Source of the DNA: Eutreptiella sp. 'Long Island Sound 2002'
Lineage: Eukaryota; Euglenozoa; Euglenophyceae; Eutreptiales; Eutreptiaceae
NCBI GenBank assembly: GCA_964036045.1
Contig: OZ038381.1
Coordinates: forward strand, 123,573,708 to 123,637,707
Reading direction: 5' to 3'
Length of the DNA: 64,000 nt
In this document: positions 39,540 to 50,700 of the stretch, one piece after another
Layout of the letters: each line of letters begins with the position of its first letter
How positions within the stretch are numbered: position 1 is the stretch's first letter
Position numbers and translations under genes: made by a program
The notes under the pieces: model-generated
What the model saw: only the letters and a program-made list of their open reading frames with translations
Told to the model about the DNA's origin: nothing
The model's database searches: none

Positions 39540-42500
39540 GGGGGCGTCGGTTGTGGAAGTAGGGGTATTCTCCTCCGCATCAACCTCGTTGACACCCTTC
39601 TTCTTTCCCCTATTCCTAGGCTTCTTGTCCTTGTCCTTGTTCTGGTCGTTCTGTTTGTTCTCCTTGTTCTTGTTGTCCGACCTGGGGACCCAGTTCCTCT
39701 TGATCTCGTCGATCTCCTTTGCCAACTCGGTCCCCACCGACATCAGCTTGGAGAGCTCCTCCTTGTCCACCTCCACTTTGGCTTCCCGGATACCCGCAGG
39801 TGCACGCTTTTTCGACCCGTGCGCCTTCTTGTAGGCCTCCGTGTCGGCCTGGTGGATGGGGCATGTCCGGTGGTCATGGTTGAAGCCTTGCTTCCTCCCA
39901 TAACACACGAAACAGCCCTGAGGGTGAGCTCGTATGAACTCCCCAAAGGACAGCGGAGGGTTGCCAATGCGGCGAGGGTCCCTCTTCTGCTTCTTCTTCC
40001 AACCCGGCTGCAGGGGCTTCCAGCTTCCCCGGTTGCTCCCCGCGGTCAGGTTGTTGGCCACGAAGGCACAAACGGCCATCTCGGCGGGCTCATCGTCGTC
40101 GTCATCGTTGACGAGAGTCTCATCGCCGTCGGCTCCCGCTGGGTTCATGGCAGCTTCCCCGCCAGACCCCTCGCCAACGTAGTTGACGTCACGGTCGCCG
40201 GGCCTCAACCCGCGGGTGTGGTGGAGGTTCTGGTACTCCTTGAGCACCTCCTCTCCAACCCACTCCAGGGTCTCGTCGCAGCTCATCCGCGCCGGGATAG
40301 CCTGCAGACGGATGGTCTGGCCGCTCACGTCACACTCGTCCAGGCGCCACATCGCAGTCCTTTCGCGATCGCCCGAGACGGTGATGAGGAGAGCGTTCCG
40401 CAGGCAGTGCCGTTTGACATCCCGGGCCACGTTCTTCCTCGTCCAAGCCACCACGTTTTAATGATACTCTTTGGGGAGCATCATCTTGACCGTGTGGCCG
40501 GACTTGGCCCTCTTGGCTTCCTCCTTGGTGACCCTCTGGATCCATGCTTCCGGCAGCATGGAGAGCAGGCGAGCCTGCTCGTCACCCTCGTTCCAGTCCT
40601 CCACGTTGCGGCGGAAGAGGGTGTATTGCCCTCGGAAGTCTCGCCAGTCCCGTAGGCGGGTCTCCCGTCCATGATGCTGAAGCTTGATGGACTTCCACCG
40701 CTTGGCAGCCACCTGCGGAGCGTCCACCCGCTCCTGGTCGTTGAGCCCCTTCTTGGCTTCCTTGAGGGTCTTGTTTTTCCCCTGCTTGGTCGCCACGAAG
40801 TATAGCTCTTGGAGCACTTCCGGCAGGCGGTACCTGAACCGTCTGAAGACATATTTCTCCGAATCTGCGGGATCCATGTCCTCAGTGACGGTCACCCCCC
40901 AATCGTCCAGCTTCTCCAAGAAGCGGTCGAGGTTCAGGGGGTTGCCATCGTACATGGGGGGCTTGATGTCCTTCAAGTCTTCCCACACGGCGGCATCCGC
41001 AGCCTTAGAGACCATGAACGCCGGCCGCGAGGTCGACCGAGGTTCCCATCGGCCTCTCCCACGGACTCCCACGGCTGCCACTTCCATCTCCTCCCCGGTA
41101 TCCACGTGGCTACGCCGTGGCTCCTCCATGTACGCTGAACCTAGATGTTCACGCCGTACTCCTTCCATGTACGCCTCCTCATCACGGTGCCGGCGGCTGC
41201 GTTCAGCGGCCTCCCGTCGTACACCACGCGGCGGGGAAATGTCGAACTCCTCCAGGTCCAGGTCCAGGTCCTCACCTCCGCCGACATCCCACTCCACGTC
41301 TCCTCTGGGGACCTCATCCCTGAGTCCACCATAACGTCCACCAGCCATTGGGATTGGCTCCGGGGCTGGTGCGGGGCGTCGGGGGCGTACCGGTGTCCGC
41401 GGTGGAGCACGGCGGTTGTGGTACTCCGCGCTGAGCCACTCATCACGCCAATCCTCACTGCCACTGCCGGGCGGCACGCGCTCGTTGCCGCGGCCCGCGC
41501 TGTGGTGAGAGGGGGCGCTGAGAGAGGGGGCACTGGCGCTGGGGCGACTCCTGGGGGCTCCGCCGGGGGCGTGGGGTCTGCCTGGACCTGGTCCGGGTCC
41601 CCAGCCGTCGTCCGACGAGCCAGACTCCAGGGGTGGGTGGTCGCTGCCGACGCTCCCACGGCCTGCCAGCGCGTCCAACCTCTGCTGCAGGCCGCTGACG
41701 ACCTTGTTCAGCTGCCTGGTCTCGCTCCTGGCGATGTCCAGCTGCCTCTGGGTGGCGGTGGCGACGTTGCGGCTCTTGACCATCTCGATCTTGGCGATGT
41801 CCAGCTCTCTCTGTGCGCGCGCGGCGACCCTGGCGATGCGAGTCATCTCGCCCTTGCCCGTGTCTACCTCGCGCTCGAGCAACTGGACCCTCCTGCGGAG
41901 GTAGACAATCCACCGCCAGGTGGAATCCGGGTCGCCGTTCCCTGGTGGGTCGTCGGGGTCCCCAGGGGGTCCTCCAGGAGGGCCTCCGCCGGGTCCGCCC
42001 GGTCCAGGGGGTCCTCCCCCGCCCGGTGGTCGGCCTCCAGGGGATCCACTTAGTGGGCGTCCTCCAGGGGGTCCTGATGGTCCTCCGCCAGGGGGTCCCG
42101 GTGGGTCCGAGGATGGGGGCTTCTTCGTGTAGTCAAAGTCCATGTCGTCATCCTCGTCCATGTCGCCCCACCTAGGCGTCTCGGTCTCGGAAGACTCCGA
42201 GCTCCGGTAGGGAGGAGGGAGATCCTCATCCTCACCTTCCGGCTCCATGGGGACATCTCCGCCTCCTCCGCCAGCCACTCCTCGGCGATGTCGGCGGCCT
42301 CGTTCATCCCCGTCGCTGGCGGTGAAGATTGGGTCACTGTCGTGGGGGTGTCCGCCCGCTGGCCTCCGTGACCTCTCAGGGGTCCTCCCCTTACCCTTCC
42401 TCCGTCGGTAGGCAGTGGGGCCACTGCTCCCACTGCTGCCCGTGTCCAACTCCTCCGGATCCAGCGCCATCCTGGAGGGGGCGTCCGCTTCGAAAAGCTT

Positions 42501-43886
42501 TCGAAGGGTCATCACTCGGCATCCTCCCGGGGGAGTCTCGCGGCGGAGCTTGGCCTCCGCCTCCGCCATTGCGGCGGCCGTGGCTGCGGCAGCTCGCCCT
42601 TCGGCCTCCTCCCGGGCACGAGCCGCCTCGGCTTCCCGGGCCTGCTGCAGCCGAGCCTTCTCCGCTTCCAACGCCGCCAGCTCCGCCTCCGTCTTGGCCC
42701 TCTCCTCAGCGACCTTCCGTCGCGCGGCCTCGATGGCGTCCTTCTTGGCGGCGTCCGCTTGGGCCTTGGCCGTTGCCTCGGCGTGGGCCCTTTCCTCCGC
42801 CTCCTTCTTTGCCCTCTCTTGGGCAAGCGCCTCTTCCAGCGCCTTCACCTCGGCCTCCTTGCAGGCAATGGCCTCCTGCGTCAGGCGGGCTTCCTCGGCG
42901 GCTGCTGCCACCTCACCCTTGACCCTGGCAGTCGCTGCCTCATGGGCGGCTCCGACCGTGAGTCCGGCCGCAATGGCCGCCACAGTCGAGGCGTGGATGG
43001 CCATGCCATGCTGCCACTCCGCAGCCTCCTGCTGGGCGATGCCAACGGCGCCCTCCATGGCAGCGTTCTCCTGCGTGGCCCGTTGCCGGGCAACCCGGGG
43101 GTTGCAGGGCACTCCACAGGCGCGCTCACAGGCGCGCGCCACGTCCCTTTGGTTGGGAGCGACGCTGCTGCTGGAGCTGGCCTGGTCAGCCGGCATCCTC
43201 CCGCGGTGGGCCGACTCCACGTCGCTGCTGGGGCCTGACTTCCTCAGGTGCAGCTGACGGGGCTTGGCCTTGGCATGCTTGGCGACTTGGAGGAAGTCGC
43301 CGAGGGTGGTGTGGCCGGGGTGGTGACCACCACTGGCCCGTTGGGGACTGCGGGCTGGGGTTCCGCCTTTGGCGCCTTGGGCGGCTTCGGCGGCCAGGGA
43401 CTCCTGGTACTCCCGCCACTTCCTGTCCCGCCTCCTGTCCCCGGCGGACCGCTTCTCCTTCCCCGGAGACGCGCTGCTGCTGCTGCCCTGCAGCGTGCCC
43501 TCGCTCCCCGGTTCCGGGAAGTTCTTCTCGATCATGTCCCACATGGAGACGTTGATCGTGGCGCCCGACGGGTACTCGTTGGGCTTCTCGTCCTCCTCAA
43601 TCCCGTCGGGGCGCAGCCCTTCGCCCGGCCTGTCCGGCCGGGTCCAGACCCTCCAGCGCCTCTGGCGGAAGCGGAAGGCAAACCCTTCCACCCGCAGCCA
43701 GTATTCGACTGCCTGCAGGCGGTCGGGGCCCATGTCCTCGCGGAGCTCAAAGCTCCCGGGCATGCCGCCTTCGCACTGGGGATGGCTGTGACGGTGGTGC
43801 TGGTCCCACACCAACCCACGCAGTAGGCGCACCACATGGGGTTGGGGCCGCGGCCACGTCTCACCCGCTTCTTGCCAGTTTACCAT
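39537..43886 (-). pseudogene. Element 3 Gag (1448 codons, one internal TAA)
   Basis: ATG at 43886 has a good context (GCC ATG G) and opens MVNWQEAGETWP. In order: Ser/Gln-rich linker, a long Ala/Glu/Arg helix rich in heptads (about residues 280-470), a Pro/Gly-rich stretch (PGGRPPGGGGPPG), a second coiled coil, and the capsid-like core with IKPPMYDGNPLNLDRFLEKL. Then TAA at 40458-40460, and in the same frame the rest with the Cys/His knuckle (CFVCYGRKQGFNHDHRTC) and a Lys/Asn-rich tail. Elements 1 and 2 have no stop at this place, so the TAA is a simple nonsense mutation. It ends in UAG at 39537. Confidence 0.85.
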
Positions 43887-44285
43887 GGCAGCAGGGGGCG
43901 TACTTGATCTTCAGGTCCTTGGTGGGCTCTCGTTCCGCTCAACGGACTGGTCCTGGTGGTGGTTGTTGAAGCGGTTGAGGTAGCACTGGACTGGGAGTGC
44001 GGCCGGTGCTGGTCGGCTGGTGGTTGTGGAGGTGGTTGACGCGACTGGGAGTGCGGCCTTTCTGGTCGGCCAATGGGACTCACTGATGTGGGAGTCCTGG
44101 TCTGTGCACCTCCTTCACGGTCGCGGCGCTTCCGTGGTCGCTCAGGGCGATGCTCTGGGCGACGCTGCGGGCCGCTGTGCTGCGCTGCGAGCTGCGAGCT
44201 GCGAGCTGCTGCGCCGCGCTGCTCGGGGTTGGTGGCCCCGAGTGGCACGCGAGGGATGGGTAACCCCGCGGCGGTGAAACGCTTT
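43887..44285 (-). other. Element 3 5' leader
   Basis: About 400 bp between LTR and gag ATG, so gag does not start in the LTR here. No TGG-type PBS lies within the first ~30 nt. The stretch GACTGGGAGTGCGGCC occurs twice (near 43991 and 44048). Confidence 0.6.
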
Positions 44286-47090
44286 TGACGCGTTCCCGTG
44301 GGGGGCCTGGCCACGGGACGCTGCGGTGACACGCACAGGCAAGCAGGCAGGCAAAGCACTGCACTCACAGGGGCATCATTACGCTCGTGTCATGAGACAA
44401 AGTGTTTCAGGATCCTTGCCACTCTGCAATGAGGGAACAAAAGTATGTACAGCAACACATCGAGATATGTACACATGGGGTTAAGACTAGACTGGGGCAA
44501 GGGCATCACAGGACAATAGACACTCAGTCCCAACTCGTATCCCAATCCCAGGTCCGACCCTCTCAGTGGCTGGTGGGGGCGGGGGCTCAAACACAACCCA
44601 TGCCCTGCTCAGTCCGGACCCTGAAACCCTGCCAACAGGGGAGGTGTCCTGCCCAGCCACAGGCGAGTTACTGGGAACCAAGAAACTCCAAAACCAACCG
44701 ATCGTGGCCCCCTATGCTCCCTTAACGGCAGGTCCCAACTCCATTCTGAGCCAGAGATATGGCCCCGCCAATATCCCCTAGGAGTTGGTAGCTGAAAATG
44801 GGCTGTTTCAGCCCAAACTGACATTAGCTCAAAAATCTCCAAAATTGACCCCTTGTGTGGACCCGCCAGAGGTAGGGACGAGGCGGCTGACCCAATGCCC
44901 TTCGAGTACAAACTGCTTGGAGCCCTCACCCAACCTGGTTCCCTCTGAGGTCCTGGCATCAGGGCACCACGGGTTGGTCATGTGTCGTCATGATGCCAAA
45001 ATCGGCAAAATCGGCCGTCTCGGGCGACCGTCCAGGGTAGGAAACCTTGGCGATATTGACGCGCCAAGCCTTGATTCACAACCCTTGATTTCCCCTTCGG
45101 TCCCATGCCCTGGGTTATGGCTTGCTGTCACACTGGCTGCTTGCTGTTCATCGAGGGGATGAACACGCGGATGGGGCAGAAAGCAGCATGCGCTGCAAAG
45201 GGGGGTTCATGGATCGCACCAAAAGTTGAATAACTCCGGATGAGCCGGAGGAGCAAATACGAAACTCAATGGCGTTCAACCCTTGGTCATAAGCTACAAT
45301 AATCGCCCTTCTTTCTTGGCTAGATCCCGTGCCTCATGGAGATATGGTAATTCCAATATGGCATACAATGGCAAAAACAGCGAAATTTGGCCTAATTGGC
45401 CCGCACTCATGATTCCATATCTCCATGGCCACAACGAGGATCCTTCCAACCCAAAATGCTATAAACACATGGGACTTAGGTCCCAATATATGCCACTTGC
45501 CAACCCTCATGATCGCCTCTAGCTATTTTTCCCATTGGAGGGAAAGCGACACACAAATGGGGCAGAATGGCAACATACCCCAAATTGGGTGACTCACAAC
45601 TCTCCCATCGAGAGGAGAGCCCACATGGGGAAACACCCCATTCGATGCGGGTTTATGTGCCCTCTCCGAATTGCCCTTACCCTTGGTCAAGTGGCGCACG
45701 CAACCTCGGGGGTGAAATCAGGGGGAGATGGGGTTTCTGGCCATTCCGGGCAAAACAGCCAAAATTCACCCAAAAGTGGTCCCTCCAAATATCGTATCTC
45801 CGTATCACAAGAGAAAGGAGCCTCGGGCTTTTGCATGGATGCAAACCGAAGCTTTGCTTCCCTTTTGCAACAAGGGTTGAGGTTCAAAGCATAATGGAAA
45901 CATTTTTAACACCTCAATCCTTGAAGCACACTATTTATGGGAAAAAGTGCATATATCGGCGATATTGGCATGAACATATATCTTTGGGACCTTGAGGAAC
46001 AAAAATATGAGTAAACACTTTTGGAGTAGGCCCATGGTAGGTGCTTTCAAATATGTACACTATGGTTAGATTGTCTCCGCCGAATCTTGTCACTAGTGCT
46101 TGCATATGAGCGCGTGTGCAAAGAGGAACTATGGCACCCGTTCTCACCAGGCGAAATTATATAAAATAGAAGACAAGGTTGTAAAAATCAACCAAGCCAT
46201 TCACGATGTCCTTCATGGTCTCTACTTTACATATTGCCTTGGTTCGAGGCTCAACTCCCCATAAGCTTCGAGTACGAGCCTCGGGGTTTGGCCATTTTGG
46301 CCTAATTTTCGACCAAAACTTGCCCTCTTTCGAAAATGGAGTTTTGGTACGCATTGAATTGCGTGGAGCCATCGTTGAGTTGGCTCGAAAAACGAAAATG
46401 GCCTCGGGTTTTTGGTCTTGTGAGCATTGTGTTCGGTTATTAACGTTCATGCTCACAAGGCCACAAAGTTAGCGTTTGCGCACGCAAACGACTTGGGTTT
46501 GCGAGACTCATAGGCTGCCTAGAACATCGCCATTGCTCGCTTCCCGATACAAAATGATATGCCTGCGTGAAAGGGGCATGAATGAAAGACATAGGGGGGA
46601 GATGTAAAGTTCCGTCCGAACTCATGGTCCTTGAGAAGCATGAGTTCGCACGATCGACGGAAAGCCTTGCGCGTTGATTTTCTCCAAAACGCAACGGCGA
46701 AAAATTCTGGTGAACACACCAGATGAAAGTACATTAAATACCCTCTAGATTCAGCCCCTAAGTTCTCTTAGAACCTCACAGGTACTCGAGAAAAGTTCAT
46801 CACAAAACTCGCCACGGAGAAGCGACGAAGGCGCGCGAATAGGCGACATCCGGCGGCGACTTCACGACAATTAGAAATCGCGGTAGAAATCGGGTATTCC
46901 ACCGATTTCTGACCAAAAATCGATCAAGACAATAAAATTACGGTAATTCTACATCGATTTATTGGTTAGAAATCGGATTTCAGATTTCGCGGGTTAGAGA
47001 ACAGGGATAGCCGGTGTCAACGGCTTCCGCACGGGTGTGACGGCTCGCAGGCCTCCGGGCCATGGGCCATAGGTTCTGGGTACCGCTTCA
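44286..47090 (-). repeat. Element 3 5' LTR (2805 bp)
   Basis: Same length as the 3' LTR and collinear with it. The minus-strand start is TGAAGCGGTACCC. The inner end is CGCGTCA, where the 3' copy has CGCTTCA. Confidence 0.88.
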
Positions 47091-47167
47091 GTCACCAGGG
47101 CCTCAAGCTCAGACCCCCCCCCCCCGGCCCCCGCCCACCTCGCCTGGTGGTCTGCCCCTGCCTTGCA

Positions 47168-47369
47168 GGAGCTTCGCCGCTGGGTGAAGTGGGCCGGGGG
47201 AGCTAGAAGGCGCAAAGGGGTGCACATGGTGTACACCTTCGAGGAGATCCGCTCTTGCACCCCCGCAAACCCCAACGAGGCCGCCCCGGACGCCACCATG
47301 CCGCAGGCGGCATGGGAGGCCCTCCTCCGCGACGTGGTCGAGGGCCTCCGCCACATCTACACCCCCTAA
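47168..47369 (+). CDS. Candidate terminal exon of a host gene
   Basis: A good acceptor (TGCCCCTGCCTTGCAG, ending 47167) is followed by an open frame of ~66 codons to TAA: ELRRWVKWAGG at the start and EGLRHIYTP at the end. It has balanced amino-acid use, unlike the biased frames around it. I do not recognise the protein. If real, element 3 may lie in an intron of this gene, with upstream exons left of 30290. No upstream exon could be paired with confidence. Confidence 0.3.
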
Positions 47370-50040
47370 ACCCTCCGCCGGTGGCTCCAGGCCACCCACC
47401 CCCAGGCCTGGGCCATCGGCGCCTGACAGCCCCCCCCCCCACCCCACCACCGCCACACCGGGAAAGGAAGGCGCACGGGCAAGAGGAGGGCAAGGGACAG
47501 AAAGGGACACTCCGGCAAGGGGGCAAGGAAGGGCCCAAAGTGACGGGCAGGCGCCCACAGGGACAGGGCACTGGGAGCGACACAACATGGGAACAGGACA
47601 CCACCCATGGGCCCGCAAGGGGAAGGAACAGAGACCCAGGCGCAGAGAAAGAGGACACAACGACGGGCACCAGGGCCCACACGCAGGAAGGGCACGCCAC
47701 GACGGAGGGATCAACACCGCCCCACCCCCAGGCGGGCACCGCACGACCCCCGGAGGCGCACGCCTCCAACACACGCCGCTGAAACATGAATCGGACGTCG
47801 TACGGACCACACCGGCTCACACCCATCAGCAACCAGAAACCACACAGCGGAGGAGGGCACACATGCACAGGGAGAAAGGGCTACACCCACAGAGGAAGGC
47901 GCCGAGAACACCGCCACGCAGCCCACCACCACGCCCTCAGCGCCAGGCGACAACCCCGGCCACAGCAAGGGCCACCTCACAGACACCAGAAGAGGAAGAA
48001 GGCGCGGCCACAGCACCCAGGGCTAGAGGCCAGGACCCCCAGAGAACACGGGACCACAGCAAAGGCCCCCAAGGAGGGCAACCCCACGGACACCTAACCG
48101 ACCCACCAGCCCGAGCGGCGTGCCCAGACCCCCAAAGCACAGACCCGCCGAGCCACCCCACACCTAACCGCACCCCCCGGCCACCGGCCAGCCACACTCC
48201 GACCCGCACTCCGCACCACGACACGGGCCGGACTGACCCCCACCAACCCACCACGGCACAACACGGAGCAGCACGGCACACCGCACCGCAGCGCACCACG
48301 GTGCAACGCACCACGACAAGACGCCCCAAGGCACAGCACGCCACAGCACGACGCGACGCGACACGGTACAGAGCGGCACACCACGGCACGACACAGCGCC
48401 ACACGACGCGGCCCAGCAGGGCGCACCGAAACACAGCAAGGACCAGGACGACGCAGCACGGCAAAACACGGCACGACGCAGCACGGCGCACCACAGCACA
48501 CCAAAACACCAAAACAAGGGACGCTGACCGAGGGTCTAACCAAAACAAGCCACCGCACACCCCCGGAAGGCGCCGCACCAGCCCGCCACACGCCGGCAAG
48601 GGGCCACCGCACGCCCGGCAACAACGGTAGCGGTCCGCCCACACAGACCGCCGCCAGAAAGTTAAAGCCGGCAGCGCGGGGGCGAAGGGACACGGAAAAC
48701 CCCACCCCCCCTAACCCGGAGCCTCACGGAGCCGCCTGGCGCAACCGCCCAGCCGGCAAAGCCAGAACATAACCCCCCAGGAAGGGTCGCCGAGCCCAAC
48801 GTGTACAGAACCCACCCGACCCATGGGGCCGGGGCAAGACCTGGCAAAACCCACACACCAACAGCCACCCGGAAGACCACACCGAATGCCGACCAGTGCG
48901 TGCACCAGCCCACGGAAGGCAGAGGGAGGAACAGGCAAACCCCCCTCCAAAAAAAAAGCAGGGGGGGGGGGGCACGAGAAAGGCCCAAGGCCACGAAACC
49001 GCCCACCCACGCCACAAAAGGCGGCCAAACCCCCCAGCCAGACGGCACTGAGGACGGGACCCCCCAGGGCACCGGAGGAACACCCAGCCAAACACCGGCA
49101 ACACCAAACCAGGAGCAGCGGCCCAGCAGAAGAAGGGACACCCCGAACACGCCAACACACCACGCTGGGGCAAAAAAAAAAACACACGAAGGCGCAGCCG
49201 GAACGAGAGGGGAAGAGGGGACGGACACCACGAGACCCAGGACCGGGACAGCGAGCGACCAACACCAGAAAGCCACGACACGACATGCCACGACGCCAAA
49301 AAAAAAAAACACCAAAGCGGAGGGGGGGGGGGGGCAAACCCCATCCACGACAACACCCACACACCCCCACGCCACAGGCAGCCCCCAGGAAGCAAGGGGT
49401 GCAAGCGGGGCATCCGCACGAACACACACACACCGCAACAACCCAGCCAAGAGGGACGGAACACAGCCAAAACCGGAGGCCAACAGGCACACCCACACCG
49501 CACACCCCAGCCAGGAATGGCAGGGTACAAACGGGGCGCTCACACAGACCCACACACGCCCCGACACCCCAGCCAGGAGTGGCGGGACGCGGCAGCGACC
49601 CAGACCCAAGCACACACCCCCGCACCGCACCCCCAGCCAGGAGGAGCAGGGGACCACGCGGGAAGAGCACACAAACACACACACACACCCACACCACCCC
49701 TGGGAGCGGCGGGGCGCAGCCGAAACCAAAACCCAAGCACACACGCCCACACCGCGCACCGGAAACGGGAACGGCGGAGTACAGGCGGAGCGCGCACACA
49801 GCCACGCACGCCCCAACACCTCAACCAAGAACGGTGGGATGCAGACCGAAACCCAAGCCCAACCGCAAACACCGCAAACTCCAACCGGGAAAGGAAGGGC
49901 GCAACCTCAACCCGTACCCAAACACACCCAACCAAGACCCAAGCCAAGGTTGACGGGCTCACCGGAACCCAAACCCAAGCACAACCCGGACCCATACACA
50001 AACGCCACACAAAAATAGGAAACCCAGTGCCCGTAGCCCG
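47370..50040 (+). other. A- and C-rich low-complexity tract, right half
   Basis: The plus strand is mostly A and C with embedded G (words such as CACGACA, GGCACA near 48240-48500), with runs of A and G near 48945-48970, 49170 and 49300-49330. Frames on both strands stay open for hundreds of codons only because of the composition. No supported gene. Confidence 0.55.
49380..49950. repeat. Degenerate ~62-bp minisatellite, about nine units
   Basis: Units start near 49382, 49442, 49507, 49569, 49630, 49695, 49758, 49817 and 49877. Each has a CCCAGCCAGGAGTGGC-like head and an ACACACGCCCACACCGC-like tail. Confidence 0.65.
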
Positions 50041-50560
50041 GGCACTGAGGCAGCCCGTGCCATGCAGGTGACCCGGCCAAATGAGGCCCGGAGACCGGGG
50101 GTAAGGCTGCATCTTAAGGCCAGCGCTGCTTTGGGACTCGAGGCGGAGCGTGCGACACCCAAGCGCCTCGGAACCCCAGTACCAAGAACATGCATGCATG
50201 CCTTGGGAACAGGATACGCCAGGAAGTCCAGTGAACCCCTAGGGTTCCGCCCAAAGGAGGGGATGTGCGCAAGCACGGGGGCAAACCCTCCCGGCGAGTC
50301 AAGCATGTCAGGCTGGCGGCGGTCAGCCCTCCCAGTGTTGCCCGGGGCTGCTTTGTTGGGGGCCACCAGTCAGGTCTAGCGGGATGTAAGCCGCCTCCCC
50401 TCTTCATGCGCGGAGCCTCTTCCTGTTCGTCACAGGGGCGACGCCAGGGGGAACCATGGGGCGCCTCTCCACGACGGAGTGCACCTACCTACCTACCTTC
50501 CTGCCCACATGGGCACTCGGTCTTTTATGGTGCCATCTAGAGATGTGCACTCTTTGTTTT
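50041..50560. other. No gene seen
   Basis: Transition from the A/C-rich tract to ordinary, AT-richer DNA. Short frames only. ACCTACCTACCT near 50490 is a small microsatellite. Confidence 0.4.
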
Positions 50561-50633
50561 GGGTCCCATGGGTGCTGAGGTAGCATGGCTTGTGGCGGTG
50601 AGGTCACTGCCATGTCACATGGGATCTTCCTAC

Positions 50634-50700
50634 TTAGCTAGGCTGACTGGGAATTGTACCCAGGTCCTCTCAAAAAGAGGTGCCCCACTAGGATAGCTAA
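50634..50700 (-). ncRNA. tRNA-like sequence (degenerate tRNA or tRNA-derived SINE head)
   Basis: On the minus strand TTAGCTA at the start pairs perfectly with TAGCTAA at the end (7-bp acceptor). CCTC-TTTTTGA-GAGG gives an anticodon-like arm, with UUU in the centre. CTGGG-TACAATT-CCCAG gives a T-arm close to the B box. TATCCTAGTGG resembles an A box. The D-arm and variable region are too short for a normal tRNA. Confidence 0.35.

Larger units (their letters stand above)
30290..47090 (-). mobile_element. Element 3: 16.8-kb Ty3/gypsy chromovirus with 2.8-kb LTRs, defective
   Basis: Two 2805-bp direct repeats (30290-33094 and 44286-47090) enclose gag and pol on the minus strand. The LTR ends are inverted (TGAAGCG...CGCTTCA, with one mismatch in the 5' copy). 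The polypurine tract AAGGAGGGGGG abuts the 3' LTR. Gag is 1448 codons with one TAA. Pol resembles element 2 throughout but is clearly diverged. A 19-bp deletion breaks integrase. No target duplication and no TGG-type PBS can be seen. Confidence 0.88.

Noticed and set aside
47109-50199. Several long frames on both strands in the A/C-rich tract (up to ~400 aa)
   Set aside because: Products are low-complexity (Thr/Pro/His or Gly/Cys/Val) and follow the base skew and the 62-bp repeat. No domain.
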